64,000 bases of DNA from Allobosea lupini (GCF_900109525.1 NZ_FOAN01000001.1:124001-188000), one strand, 5' to 3'; counted from the stretch's first letter, positions 46,201 through 55,270 are shown. Made by a program: numbers and translations. Notes: generated by a model not told the origin, from the letters alone.

Positions 46201-46718
46201 CCCGCAATGTGCGCGCCAGCGGCACCTCGATCGCCAAGGTCGCGGCCTCCGTCATCGACCGGTCGGAGCGGCGGACCAAGTCCGGCAACAAGATGGGCAT
46301 CGTCCAGCTCTCCGATCCGACCGGCCAGTTCGAGGCGATCCTGTTCTCGGAAGGGCTGCAGCGCTATCGCGAGTTGCTCGAGCCGGGCGCAGCGCTGGTG
46401 ATCCGGCTCTCGGCTGTGCTCGACGGCGAAGAGGTCAGGCCTCGCATCGAGGACGTGGAGCGGCTTGATGATCTCGCCGGCCGGCAGAAGCAGGACCTCT
46501 GCATCTTCCTGCGCGACGACAAGGCGCTGTCCTCGATCGCCGAGCGGGTGAAGCCCCGCGACGGCGTACGCTCCGATGGCAAGATTTCGCTGGTGATGAT
46601 CCTCGACGACGGCGCCCAGGAGATCGAGATCGAGTTGCCGGGGCGCTATCCCGTCAACCAGCAGCTCGCCAATGCCGTGCGCGCCGCGCCGGGGGTGGTG
46701 AACGTCGAACTGCGCTGA
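43251..46718 (+). CDS. dnaE: DNA polymerase III subunit alpha
   Basis: The replicative polymerase subunit. The 1155-residue protein has the N-terminal PHP domain (FVHLHVHSSYSLLEGA), the catalytic palm with GPGRGSGAGSLVAY and PDFDIDFCQYRR (two of the metal-binding Asp residues), the thumb/finger region with QEQVMQVAQALSGYSLGEAD and GFNKSHAAAYAVVAFQ, and a C-terminal OB fold and tau-binding part. Length fits DnaE1 without intein. The ATG at 43251 follows GGAGGG. The gene stands alone; an FkbM gene begins about 85 bases after its stop. Confidence 0.97.
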   Translation: MTDRKDDTQVQDEVGFVHLHVHSSYSLLEGAIQVGALAKLAAGDGQPAMALTDTNNLFGALEFSEKLASSGIQPIAGVQLSVDFADEDTGGRKPVQSVTPHVVLLATSEAGYGNLMKLVTEACLAAAGSSPVASIEHLCAYHADIIALTGGAGGPLDLALRAGQPAQAEARLRRLAAIFGDRLYVEIQRHEREDGPAVEAGLLRLAYDNDLPIVATNEPFFGKPADFEAHDALLAVAAGRLLSDGERRRVSPAHFFASREEMKRRFADLPEALASTVEIARRCSWRVGTRKPILPRFGEEGRDEADELEAQAKAGLEARLAKHGPAEGFSVEDYEKRLAFELSIITRMKFPGYFLIVADFIKWAKDHDIPVGPGRGSGAGSLVAYALTITDVDPLRFGLLFERFLNPDRVSMPDFDIDFCQYRREEVIEYVKHRYGEERVAQIITFGTLQARGVLRDVGRVLEMPYGQVDKLTKLVPQNPAKPITLPEAIAGEPKLQEAAAEEPVVGRLLEIAQKLEGLHRHASTHAAGVVIGDRPLEQLVALSVDPRTGMRVTQFNMKWVEQAGLVKFDFLGLKTLTTLTIAVQLIAQRGISVDLAQLPFDDPKTYEMLARGETVGVFQVESVGMRKALVEMKADRIEDLIALVALYRPGPMDNIPTYCRRKLGLEEPTYLHPGMEPFLSETHGIIVYQEQVMQVAQALSGYSLGEADLLRRAMGKKIKAEMDAQRDRFVKGAIEGGLKQDVASEIFDLLAKFADYGFNKSHAAAYAVVAFQTAYLKANYPVEFLAASMTLDIGNTDKLSEFRRDAERLGIKVERPSINRSGVDFDVADGAIRYALGAIKGVGRAAVESIVAARAKDGPFRDLADLARRIDTRLVNRRTIEALISAGTLDEIEPERAKAMAAVDGMLALSNRVRDEAAAGQLDMLGSSGSSEAFRIPPFEPWAPAERLKREHEAVGFFLSGHPLDEYEHVLKRLRVQSYADFARNVRASGTSIAKVAASVIDRSERRTKSGNKMGIVQLSDPTGQFEAILFSEGLQRYRELLEPGAALVIRLSAVLDGEEVRPRIEDVERLDDLAGRQKQDLCIFLRDDKALSSIAERVKPRDGVRSDGKISLVMILDDGAQEIEIELPGRYPVNQQLANAVRAAPGVVNVELR

Positions 46719-46803
46719 CCGGCCTCGTCAGCGCAGAGCCTTGCGCTGCCGGCGGCCAAGGCATCACAGTGCGCGCGAGACAACGATGATGTCCGGGGGG
46801 ACG

Positions 46804-47532
46804 ATGAAGCAATATGTCGCGCGCATTCCGATGAGCCTTGCAGTGCCCGAGGCAATGCACTGGGCGATCAAGGACGTGCTCGAAGGCGAATACGAATGTG
46901 GTTTCGATGGCGTCGGCCTCGACATTCTCGACATCGGGGCGAATGTCGGCTCGTTCGCGCTCTGGGCGAGCGCGCGCTGGCCGGGCAGCACCGTGACCTC
47001 CTATGAGCCGCATCCCGGCACCTACGAGCTCTTGAAGCGCAACACCGACCGGCGCCGCGACATCGTCACGATCAACGCGGCGCTGTTCCCCGGCGGCCAG
47101 ACAACCGCGACCTTCCTCAGCCGCTTCGCCGGCGACGGCGAGTCCGGGCTCGCCTCCTATGCCGGCGACACCTTTGTCGCCGGGGCCATGGTCGAGCGCT
47201 ATCAGGTCGCGGTCGTCGACCCGGCGAGCCTGCCCTCGGCGGATATCGTCAAGATCGACATCGAAGGCGGGGAAGGCGACGTGCTCGACCATCTCGACCT
47301 CTCGAAGACCTCGCTGGTGCTGCTCGAATACCAGAATCGCAAGAATCGCCTGCAATTGGAGGCGCGTCTTGAAGCCGATTTCGAGTTGATCGACACGGTC
47401 GAGCACATCTGGGACCCGCTGCTCGAACAACGGTGCTATCGCCCCGATCTCGCCGGCGACGTCTATGGCCGCATGTTCGCCGCGCGCAAAGGCATCACCC
47501 GGATGGCGCGGACCGCAGCGGCGTCAGGGTGA
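46804..47532 (+). CDS. FkbM family methyltransferase
   Basis: A 242-residue SAM-dependent methyltransferase of the FkbM type. The SAM-binding DIGANVGSFALWAS, the acidic YEPHPGTYELL and the C-terminal IKIDIEGGEGDVL motif are all present; the last is the FkbM family hallmark. Such enzymes methylate sugars, polyketides or proteins; the target is unknown. Several ATGs lie close together; the one at 46804 has a G-run directly upstream, and one at 46789 is an alternative. Confidence 0.85.
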   Translation: MKQYVARIPMSLAVPEAMHWAIKDVLEGEYECGFDGVGLDILDIGANVGSFALWASARWPGSTVTSYEPHPGTYELLKRNTDRRRDIVTINAALFPGGQTTATFLSRFAGDGESGLASYAGDTFVAGAMVERYQVAVVDPASLPSADIVKIDIEGGEGDVLDHLDLSKTSLVLLEYQNRKNRLQLEARLEADFELIDTVEHIWDPLLEQRCYRPDLAGDVYGRMFAARKGITRMARTAAASG

Positions 47533-47542
47533 GGGCACGCCC

Positions 47543-48170
47543 GTGATCGATGTCTGGACCGCGCTGATCGTCGTCGACGTCCAGAATGATTTCTGCCTCG
47601 GCGGCAGCCTGGCGGTCGCCGGCGGCGACGAGATCGTTCCGCTCGTCAACGACCTCGGCAAGCGCTTCGCCACGGTCGTGCTGACGCAGGATTGGCACCC
47701 GGCCGGGCATTCCTCGTTCGCATCGAGCCATCCCGGCAAGTTGCCGTTCGAAAGCATCGCCATGCCCTATGGAACGCAGGTGCTGTGGCCGGATCATTGC
47801 GTCCAGGGCAGCGCGGGCGCGGCCTTCCATCCGGGGCTCGACCTTTCCATGGCGCAGGCGGTCATCCGCAAGGGGCTGCCACAGCAAGGTCGACAGTTAT
47901 TCCGGCCTGGTCGAGGCCGACCGCACCACGCCGACGGGCCTTGGTGGCTATCTCAGGGAGCGCGGCATCGCCCGTGTCGTGCTCGCGGGCCTCGCCACCG
48001 ATTTCTGCGTCAGCTGGACGGCACAGGACGCAGCCCGGCAAGGCTTCGAGACCATCGTCGTAGAGGAAGCCTGCCGCGCCATCGATCTCGACGGCTCCCT
48101 GGATCGGGCATGGGCCGAGATGACGGCGCTCGGCGTCAGGCGGGCGCGGCTCACCGAGCTGAACGGCTGA
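47543..48170 (+). pseudogene. pncA: Nicotinamidase gene broken by a one-base frameshift
   Basis: Would convert nicotinamide to nicotinate in NAD salvage. The first part (GTG start, MIDVWTALIVVDVQNDFC, metal site DWHPAGHSSFASSHP, catalytic Lys in IRKG) and the second part (VDSYSGLVEADRTTPTGLGGYL, catalytic Cys in ATDFCVSWTAQDA) lie in different frames. Removing one C from the pair at 47879-47880 restores RKGLHSKVDSYS, the expected family sequence. Every other key residue is intact, so the lesion is very recent or an assembly error. The second half begins in-frame with no good start. It is flanked tightly by the FkbM gene and a WYL regulator. Confidence 0.88.
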
Positions 48171-48173
48171 GCC

Positions 48174-48869
48174 ATGTCGCGTTCCGAGCGCCTGCTCGAC
48201 CTCGTTCAGGTGCTGCGCCGGCATCGCCGGCCGGTCAGCGGTCGGAAGCTCGCCGAAGAGACCGGTGTCAGCATCCGCACGCTCTATCGCGACATCGCGA
48301 CCTTGCAGGGGCAGGGCGCCCCGATCGAGGGCGAGCCCGGGCTCGGCTATGTGCTGAAGCCCGGCTTCATGCTGCCGCCCCTGATGTTCGACGAGGACGA
48401 GATCGAGGCGCTGGTGCTTGGCTCGCGCTGGGTCGCGGGGCGGGCGGATGACCGTCTCGCCGGCGCGGCGCGCAACGCCATGGCCAAGATCGTCGCGGTG
48501 CTGCCGGCCGATCTGCGCGAGAAGGCAGACGCCTCGGCCCTGCTCGTCGGCCCCGGCGCCAGGATCGCCGACACATCCGGCGTCGATCTCGTGCTGGTGC
48601 GCAAGGCGATCCGCTCCGAGCGCAAGCTGGCTCTGACCTATCAGGACGGCAAGGCGGCGGCTTCGCAACGCCTGATCTGGCCGTTCGCCCTCGGCTTCTT
48701 CGATCATGTCCGCGTCGTCGTCGCCTGGTGCGAGCTGCGCAACGACTTCCGGCATTTCCGCGCCGACCGCATCGCGCAGGCCGAGCTGGTCGACATCCGC
48801 TATCCGCGCCGGCGCCAGGCGTTGCTCAAGCAGTGGCGCGAGCACGAGGGAATACCATCGCCGGCTTGA
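48174..48869 (+). CDS. WYL-domain transcriptional regulator (YafY/DeoR-like HTH)
   Basis: A 231-residue regulator. The N-terminal winged helix (ERLLDLVQVLRRHRRPVSGRKLAEETGVS) binds DNA, and the C-terminal WYL-type domain (about 140-225, RKLALTYQDG to DFRHFRADRI) likely senses a ligand. Such regulators are often paired with a VOC-fold gene, as here; the partner starts 70 bases later. It follows the pncA stop by three bases. Confidence 0.88.
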   Translation: MSRSERLLDLVQVLRRHRRPVSGRKLAEETGVSIRTLYRDIATLQGQGAPIEGEPGLGYVLKPGFMLPPLMFDEDEIEALVLGSRWVAGRADDRLAGAARNAMAKIVAVLPADLREKADASALLVGPGARIADTSGVDLVLVRKAIRSERKLALTYQDGKAAASQRLIWPFALGFFDHVRVVVAWCELRNDFRHFRADRIAQAELVDIRYPRRRQALLKQWREHEGIPSPA

Positions 48870-48939
48870 GATACACTGCCGGAAATTGGCAGCATCTGCA
48901 GCGATCATGCACCGGTCCTCAAAACCGGAGACCGCCCCC

Positions 48940-49311
48940 ATGCTCGATGCCAACTTCATCATCCTCTATGTCGACAGCCCCGAAGCCAGCGCCCGCTTCT
49001 ATGCCGACCTGATCGGCTCAGAGGCACTGGAGACCTCGCCGACCTTTGCCATGTTCGCGCTGCCGTCAGGGGCGAAGCTCGGCCTGTGGTCGCGCCATAC
49101 CGTCGAGCCGGGCGCGCAAGCCGCCGGAGGTGGTGGCGAGATCGCGATGGTGGTCGGCAGCGGCGAGGCTGTCGATGCGACCCATGCCGACTGGCAGCGG
49201 TGCGGCCTTGCGATCCTGCAGGCGCCGACAGATCTCGACTTCGGCCGAACCTTCGTCGCGAGCGATCCGGATGGCCACCGGCTACGTGTCTTCCACCCGT
49301 TCGGGAGATAG
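48940..49311 (+). CDS. VOC family protein (glyoxalase/bleomycin-resistance fold)
   Basis: A 123-residue protein with two beta-alpha-beta-beta-beta modules: N-terminal FIILYVDSPEASARFYADLIG and C-terminal DPDGHRLRVFHPFG. It is of the PhnB/glyoxalase-like type with no clear metal triad, so a substrate is not assigned. MLDANF is chosen as start after a CGGAG site; an ATG 33 bases upstream is possible. Downstream of the WYL regulator and convergent with the diguanylate cyclase gene (5 bases between stops). Confidence 0.85.
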   Translation: MLDANFIILYVDSPEASARFYADLIGSEALETSPTFAMFALPSGAKLGLWSRHTVEPGAQAAGGGGEIAMVVGSGEAVDATHADWQRCGLAILQAPTDLDFGRTFVASDPDGHRLRVFHPFGR

Positions 49312-49316
49312 GACGC

Positions 49317-50483
49317 TCACCGCGCCAGGGCGCGAATCTGGACCTGGACCCGGTCGCGGCCGAGGCGCTTCGAGCGGTAGAGCGCTTTGTCCGCCTGCTC
49401 CAACAACGCTTCGAGCTCATTGCTCGCGGCATTTCCCTCGGCGACGCCGATGCTGAGCGTCGGCTGGAGGGTGACGCCGTCCCTGTCGGCGAGGGCGCGT
49501 CCGAAGGCGGATCGGATCCGGTTGGCGACGCGCACCGCGTCCCTGGTCGACATATGCGGGAGGAGGGCGACGAACTCGTCGCCGCCATGGCGCGCCAGGA
49601 CGTCGCTGGCGCGCAATTCGCTTCGGGCCGCCTCGGCGAAGAGCTGCAGGATGCGGTCGCCGGCGGCATGGCCATGCGTGTCGTTCAGGCTCTTGAAGTG
49701 GTCGATGTCGATCAGCAGCAGGGTCAGCCGGCCCGGGCGCTTGCCTGCATCGGTTGCGATCCGGGCCATGGCGCGCTCCAGGCCGCTGCGGTTCATAGCG
49801 CCGGTGAGCGGATCGTGCTGGGCGATCGCGACCAGCGTGTTGCGGTTGCGCTCGGCGGCGAGCAGCAAGAGTGCGCTGCCGCGCAGGAGCAGGAAGGCGG
49901 TGCCTGTGGCGGCAACCCACTGGTTGGCATCGTTGGCGGGGAACAGCTCGGTTCCAAGCTGCCCTATCGCGGCGAGATAGCCGCGGATGGCGAACAGCAC
50001 CACGGTCGGCGCGAACAACGCCGCCAGGATCGCGCCGGAGGCCAGCCGCTCGCGCCGCCATAGGAGCAAGCCTTCCCGGACCAGCAACATGTCGCAAGCC
50101 ATGACCAGGACGGCGACGAGGACGACCCGTTTGACGAAGCCGTCCGGCTCGTTCCACAGGAACAGCGGGAGGGCGGCGGCGGCGACCGCAAGAAGATAGA
50201 GCGGCAGGCGCGCCGGCCGCCCGGCGAAGCTCCTCACCCCGAACAGGATCAGCAGATAGCCGATCCAGCTGACGGTGTTGGCGAGCGGGATCGAGACGAT
50301 GTCGGGGATGATGCCGCGCAGGCCCACGCCGATCAGGCCGAGGCCGATCAGGATGTTGCTCAGCCCCCACCAGAGCGGCCAGCGCTCGAATCGGCCGGTG
50401 GCATAGGCGGACAGCTGCACGAGGCCGAGAATCACGCAGGTGAGAGCCCCTGCCAGATAGATTGTCCTCAGATCGAGCAACAC
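49317..50483 (-). CDS. Diguanylate cyclase (GGDEF), membrane-bound
   Basis: Makes cyclic di-GMP from two GTP. A 388-residue protein starting at GTG (VLLDLRTIYL) with about six hydrophobic helices (1-210) and a C-terminal GGDEF domain (about 220-385). The active site is intact (RHGGDEF, 300-304), with the metal-binding DIDHFKSLND and an inhibitory RxxD site (RASD) five residues before GGDEF, so product feedback is likely. The frame runs 41 codons further upstream with no coding character. The membrane part has no named sensor fold. Confidence 0.85.
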   Translation of the reverse strand: MLLDLRTIYLAGALTCVILGLVQLSAYATGRFERWPLWWGLSNILIGLGLIGVGLRGIIPDIVSIPLANTVSWIGYLLILFGVRSFAGRPARLPLYLLAVAAAALPLFLWNEPDGFVKRVVLVAVLVMACDMLLVREGLLLWRRERLASGAILAALFAPTVVLFAIRGYLAAIGQLGTELFPANDANQWVAATGTAFLLLRGSALLLLAAERNRNTLVAIAQHDPLTGAMNRSGLERAMARIATDAGKRPGRLTLLLIDIDHFKSLNDTHGHAAGDRILQLFAEAARSELRASDVLARHGGDEFVALLPHMSTRDAVRVANRIRSAFGRALADRDGVTLQPTLSIGVAEGNAASNELEALLEQADKALYRSKRLGRDRVQVQIRALAR

Positions 50484-50541
50484 GTCAGGCCATCCAAGTC
50501 GACTGGCTCGAACGCCTACCAGGTCGGCGTGAACGGAGAGT

Positions 50542-50904
50542 TCACAGACCGGTTGCGTCGGTGCGACCAGCCTGGGTTTCGGCCAGCATGTCCATGAGCC
50601 AGCCACGGAACAGCCGTGCCTTGCGAGGCAGCTCTGCTCCGGCCGGGTAGTTCAGGAAGTAATCCGCACCGATATGGACCTTCATGGGAAAGGGTTGTGC
50701 CAGCCGGCCCTGCGCCAGGTCGTCTTCGACCAGCGCGGCGAAGAACAGCGCAACGCCATGTCCGTCGCAGGCGACGCGGCGCAGAGCTTGAGAATCGCTG
50801 AGCCGCAAGCTCTCGCCCAGCGTTGTATCGGCCCTGCCTGCGGCCTGCGCCCAGGCACGCGCCACGGCTGTCGGCGAGGTTCGCTTCGATGCAAAGGGCG
50901 ACAA
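50542..50904 (-). pseudogene. LysR-type regulator remnant (C-terminal ligand-binding part)
   Basis: A fragment of ~120 residues matching the second half of the GcvA-like LysR substrate-binding domain: ESLRLSDSQALRRVACDGHGVAL, ALVEDDLAQGRLAQPFP, then ADYFLNYPAGAELPRK. The N-terminal helix-turn-helix and the first half of the effector domain are absent, and the region just upstream (to about 50950) shows only broken pieces in other frames. It is therefore a decayed gene. It fills much of the 600-base gap between the diguanylate cyclase and the monooxygenase. Confidence 0.75.
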
Positions 50905-51019
50905 CCTGCAACCAGGCTTCGTCGTCTATCGCTGGCAGGGTGGTAAGTCGGACTATGCAGAGGGCATGGGCCGGCAAGGCAACTGACACGACCTGTCACC
51001 GCTCCGACGGACCCAGGTC

Positions 51020-51050
51020 TTGACCTCAACCGTACTCGAGGTTGCATAGA
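51020..51050 (+). promoter_or_regulatory. SoxR-like promoter (19-base spacer, dyad) of the monooxygenase gene
   Basis: TTGACC (51020-51025) and CATAGA (51045-51050) are 19 bases apart, the over-long spacing of MerR-family promoters. Between them lies an imperfect dyad CCTCAACCGTACTCGAGG (51024-51041). It matches the known SoxR box CCTCAA-N6-TTGAGG at 11 of 12 conserved positions. The ABM gene starts about 35 bases after the -10. No soxR gene is in the window. Confidence 0.65.
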
Positions 51051-51084
51051 CCCGGCTCCTGCATCTGCCTCGAAGGAGCTGGGC

Positions 51085-51396
51085 ATGCCCGATCAACCGG
51101 TCGTCAACATCAGCGTCATCACGCCGAAGCCCGAGCGCTTCGCCGAGTTCATGGAGCTGCAGCTCGCCCAGCACCATGCCGTCCGCGGCAAGGTCGAGGG
51201 TTTGATCGGCGGGCGATTGTTCCGCTCGCGCGAGGATCGCGATGTCGTCCTGGTGACGATGTTCGAATCCGAGGAGGCAGCGCTGCGCTTCGCCCATGAC
51301 GAGCGTTTCACCAGTCATATGGCACGCGTTCGCCCCCTGCTGGAACGCGCCGTGCCGGGAGCCTATGACGTCGCCTACGAGGTCGGGTCGCTCTGA
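51085..51396 (+). CDS. ABM-domain monooxygenase-like protein
   Basis: A 103-residue protein of the antibiotic biosynthesis monooxygenase fold (dimeric alpha-beta barrel), with VNISVITPKPERFAEFMEL at the start and SREDRDVVLVTMFESEEA in the middle. Members oxidise quinone-like molecules without cofactors, or bind heme; the substrate is not known. A GAAGGAGC ribosome site precedes the ATG. Its promoter looks SoxR-controlled, which would fit a role in redox-cycling compound removal. Confidence 0.82.
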   Translation: MPDQPVVNISVITPKPERFAEFMELQLAQHHAVRGKVEGLIGGRLFRSREDRDVVLVTMFESEEAALRFAHDERFTSHMARVRPLLERAVPGAYDVAYEVGSL

Positions 51397-51494
51397 CGAG
51401 CCGACTGCAAGCCTTGCATTCCGGCGCCATGGCGTGTAAGGCGCGCCTTATCCCACATGGGGAGCATCACCTCGACACCGAGGCGTTCCGGTGA

Positions 51495-51513
51495 CCGGCC
51501 AGCTTATGGCCGG
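51495..51513 (+). promoter_or_regulatory. Hairpin in the rpsB leader
   Basis: CCGGCCA-GCTTA-TGGCCGG, a perfect 7-base stem, lies about 45 bases before the rpsB ATG. S2 autoregulates rpsB-tsf in other bacteria through leader structures; whether this hairpin is such a site is inference. No T-run follows. Confidence 0.4.
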
Positions 51514-51556
51514 CTCATTCGCTCCCCAGAGGCTCAACCGGAAGGACAAGAATACC

Positions 51557-52567
<1,011 letters not shown>

Positions 52568-52631
52568 TTGGTCGAGACCGCGGCGCGTCATCGGGGCGTC
52601 GCAGTTCGATACCTGATTGAAGCTCAAGCAG

Positions 52632-52664
52632 CGCCGACGCCGGAAACGGAGCGTCGGCGTTTGC
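52632..52664 (+). terminator. Hairpin after rpsB, possible partial terminator
   Basis: A perfect 9-base stem CGCCGACGC / GCGTCGGCG with a 10-base loop, followed by TTTG. The T-run is short, so it may only reduce readthrough into tsf or protect the rpsB mRNA end. It lies 65 bases after the rpsB stop. Confidence 0.5.
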
Positions 52665-52720
52665 CGATCGAGGCTTCGCTTTTTCGACGATGCGGCGCGC
52701 CGACGGGTGAAGGCCGCACG

Positions 52721-52767
52721 AGCGGGATGCGGGAAAGTGGGAACCGGTTTTCCGCGTCAATCCCGCT
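52721..52767. repeat. Imperfect palindrome in the rpsB-tsf gap
   Basis: Arms AGCGGGAT-GCGGGAAA and TTTTCCGCG-TCA-ATCCCGCT surround a central AACCGGTT. It looks like the dispersed intergenic palindromes found in Rhizobiales genomes. Together with the hairpin upstream it makes up most of the structured part of the 285-base gap; the last 80 bases hold AT-richer sequence that could contain a tsf promoter. Confidence 0.5.
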
Positions 52768-52852
52768 CTCATTTTTGGAATCGATCACGTTCATGGCTTT
52801 GGATCGATCCGATCCACAATCATCGTGATCCAAGACAGCAAGGACGACGCAA

Positions 52853-53776
52853 ATGGCTGCGATCACCGCCGGCATGGTGAAGGAACTCCGCGACAAGACG
52901 GGCGCGGGCATGATGGACTGCAAGACTGCACTCTCGGCCACCGACGGCAACATGGAAGCCGCCATCGACTGGCTGCGCGCCAAGGGCCTGTCAAAGGCCG
53001 CCAAGAAGGCCGGCCGCGTCGCCGCCGAGGGCCTCGTTGCCGTCGCCGTGCGCGGCCATAGTGGTGTCGTGGTCGAGGTCAACTCCGAGACCGACTTCGT
53101 CGCCCGCAACCTCGAATTCCAGGCTCTGGCCCGCACCATCGCCGATGTCGCGCTCGAGCGCGGCGGCGATGTCGAGGCGCTGGCTGCCCATCACTACCCG
53201 GGCGGCGGCACTGTCGCCGACGCGATCGCCAACGCCATCGCCACGATCGGCGAGAACATGACGCTGCGCCGCGTCGCGCAGGTCTCGGTTTCTGCCGGCG
53301 TGATCGGCTCCTATGTCCACGGCGCCGTCGCCGACGGGCTTGGCAAGATCGGCGTCATCGTCGGCCTGGAGACCAGCGGCAAGGGTGACGAGCTCGCCGC
53401 GATCGGCCGGCAGATCGCCATGCACATCGCCGCGACCAACCCCATCGCGCTCGATCTCGCTTCGGTCGATCCGGCGGTGCTGGAGCGCGAGAAGGCGATC
53501 CTGGCCGAGAAGAACGCCGGCAAGCCCGAGCATGTGCTCGCCAAGATCGTCGAGAGCGGCCTGAAGAGCTACGCCAAGGAGTACTGCCTGCTCGAGCAGG
53601 CCTATATCCATGACGGCTCGAAGTCGGTCGCCCAGGTGCTGAAGGAGGCCGAAGGCAAGGTCGGCGGTCCGCTCAAGCTCACCGGCTTCGCTCGCTTCGC
53701 GCTTGGCGAGGGCATCGAGAAGGAAGAGACTGACTTCGCTGCCGAGGTCGCGGCCGCCGGCGGCACCACGGGCTGA
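52853..53776 (+). CDS. tsf: Translation elongation factor Ts
   Basis: Nucleotide-exchange factor that reloads EF-Tu with GTP. The 307-residue protein has the N-terminal UBA-like domain ([24 protein letters not shown]), the TDFVARN core contact (SETDFVARN, about residues 79-85), and the dimerisation/C-terminal part. Length and order fit EF-Ts. It follows rpsB as usual and is closed by a strong terminator. Confidence 0.97.
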   Translation: MAAITAGMVKELRDKTGAGMMDCKTALSATDGNMEAAIDWLRAKGLSKAAKKAGRVAAEGLVAVAVRGHSGVVVEVNSETDFVARNLEFQALARTIADVALERGGDVEALAAHHYPGGGTVADAIANAIATIGENMTLRRVAQVSVSAGVIGSYVHGAVADGLGKIGVIVGLETSGKGDELAAIGRQIAMHIAATNPIALDLASVDPAVLEREKAILAEKNAGKPEHVLAKIVESGLKSYAKEYCLLEQAYIHDGSKSVAQVLKEAEGKVGGPLKLTGFARFALGEGIEKEETDFAAEVAAAGGTTG

Positions 53777-53797
53777 CAAGCCCGTTGATAGGACACA

Positions 53798-53826
53798 GAA
53801 AGGCCGCGCCTCGCGCGGCCTTTTTT
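53798..53826 (+). terminator. Intrinsic terminator after tsf
   Basis: AAGGCCGCGC-CTC-GCGCGGCCTT stem with ten base pairs, followed by a run of six T. It lies 22 bases past the tsf stop and separates rpsB-tsf from pyrH. Confidence 0.92.
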
Positions 53827-53894
53827 GTAAGTAGAGAAGGTCGGCCCGCCGATTCGGTTGGGCTGGACGATGTGGCAAGGAGTGGAGAGCCCCG

Positions 53895-54602
53895 ATGAGA
53901 CCTAAACGCGTTCTCGTGAAGCTCTCCGGCGAAGCCCTTGCCGGACCTCAAGGAAACGGCCTCGACGGCGCGACGCTCACCGCGCTTGCCGCCGACATCT
54001 CCCATGCCTCGCGCGAGGGTGTCGAGATCGGCATCGTGGTCGGCGGCGGCAATTTCTTCCGCGGCGTCCAGGGGCTCACCAAGGGACTGGACCGCACCAG
54101 CGCGGACTCGATCGGCATGCTGGGCACGGTGATGAACGCGCTCGCGCTCGAACATGCGATCGAGAGCGCCGGTGCTCCGGCGCGCGCCATGTCGGCGGTA
54201 CCGATGCCCTCGCTCTGCGAGAGCTATGCCCGCAAGCGGGCGCTCGACCATCTCAGCAACGGCAAGGTCGTCATCCTTGGCGGCGGCACCGGCAATCCTT
54301 ATTTCACGACCGATACCGGCGCGGCCTTGCGCGCGGCCGAGCTCGATTGCAGCCATCTCCTCAAGGCGACGCAGGTCGACGGCGTCTATTCGGCCGATCC
54401 GAAGAAGGATCCGAGCGCGACCCGCTACGACACCCTGACCCATGAGGACGCGATCAAGCGCGACCTCAAGGTGATGGACACCGCCGCCTTCGCATTGGCG
54501 CGCGACGCGGCGCTCACCATCGTCGTCTTCTCGATCGCCGCGCCCGGCATGCTCGCCGCGGTGCTGCGCGGCGAGGGCAGGGCCACCTACGTCACGCCTT
54601 GA
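53895..54602 (+). CDS. pyrH: UMP kinase
   Basis: Phosphorylates UMP to UDP, feeding RNA, UDP-sugar and CTP synthesis. A 235-residue amino-acid-kinase fold: VLVKLSGEALAG near the start, GIVVGGGNFFRG, the catalytic-loop Asp region (SADSIGMLGTVMNALAL) and KATQVDGVYSADPKKDP. Hexameric in other bacteria and regulated by GTP and UTP. Its usual partner frr lies 670 bases further on, beyond an opposite-strand VOC gene. Confidence 0.96.
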   Translation: MRPKRVLVKLSGEALAGPQGNGLDGATLTALAADISHASREGVEIGIVVGGGNFFRGVQGLTKGLDRTSADSIGMLGTVMNALALEHAIESAGAPARAMSAVPMPSLCESYARKRALDHLSNGKVVILGGGTGNPYFTTDTGAALRAAELDCSHLLKATQVDGVYSADPKKDPSATRYDTLTHEDAIKRDLKVMDTAAFALARDAALTIVVFSIAAPGMLAAVLRGEGRATYVTP

Positions 54603-54606
54603 CGGA

Positions 54607-55020
54607 TCAGTAGTTCGGCCAGTTGCCGGGCGTCATGATCTCGAGCAGATGGCCGTCGGGATCGCGGAAATAGAGGCTTGTCCCGCCGCGATTCCAGCGC
54701 ATGCGGCCCTCGATCGCGACGCCGTGCTGCCCGAGCCGTTCCTCCCATGAGGCGAGATCGTCGGCGTCGACGGCAAAGCAGATATGGAGCGGGCCAGTGC
54801 CGTCATGCGGCGGGATGCTGCCGCGCTCCGACACTTGCGTCTCGACCGAGGCTCCGCGCAGAAACAGCAACAGGACGTTCTGGCCGCCGATGTCGTAGGC
54901 GAACAGCGTCCTGGTCCTGAGCATGGACGAGAGTCCGAGCTTTCCCTCGTAGAACGCGGCGGCGCGGTCGAGATCGTCGACATAGAGCGCAGTTTCGACG
55001 ATGCGGTTCAGCCGGGGCAT
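54607..55020 (-). CDS. VOC family protein (glyoxalase-like dioxygenase)
   Basis: A 137-residue protein with the VOC fold: start MPRLNRIVETALYVDDLDRA, then FYEGKLGL, a middle HICFAVDADDLASWEERL and a C-terminal YFRDPDGHLLEIMTPG. A metal triad is possible (E near the start, H in HICF, E in LLEIM). The target is unknown. It is convergent with pyrH (4 bases between stops) and breaks the normal pyrH-frr adjacency. Confidence 0.86.
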   Translation of the reverse strand: MPRLNRIVETALYVDDLDRAAAFYEGKLGLSSMLRTRTLFAYDIGGQNVLLLFLRGASVETQVSERGSIPPHDGTGPLHICFAVDADDLASWEERLGQHGVAIEGRMRWNRGGTSLYFRDPDGHLLEIMTPGNWPNY

Positions 55021-55270
55021 GGGATCCTCCTAGCGGGGCCGGGACCGTTCGTGCGGCCCTGAGCTTGAGCTAGGATGTGCTTCTGGTCTCGGCCAGAACT
55101 CAGGCGATCCTGCCGGCCATGCGAAAGCCGCGGAATTCCGATTCCGCTTGCGGACCAGTCGAGGAAAATGCTGTTGACGCATAAATCCTTGACCCTGCGG
55201 CGGCTGCTCGCCATGGTCGCGCGCATTTCCGGCGTTGCGTTTGCCGGGTTTCGACAAGGTTTTGAAGACG

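Noticed and set aside
47870..47895. Programmed frameshift in pncA
   Set aside because: There is no slippery heptamer, no internal Shine-Dalgarno and no known recoding in this family; one extra C explains the break.
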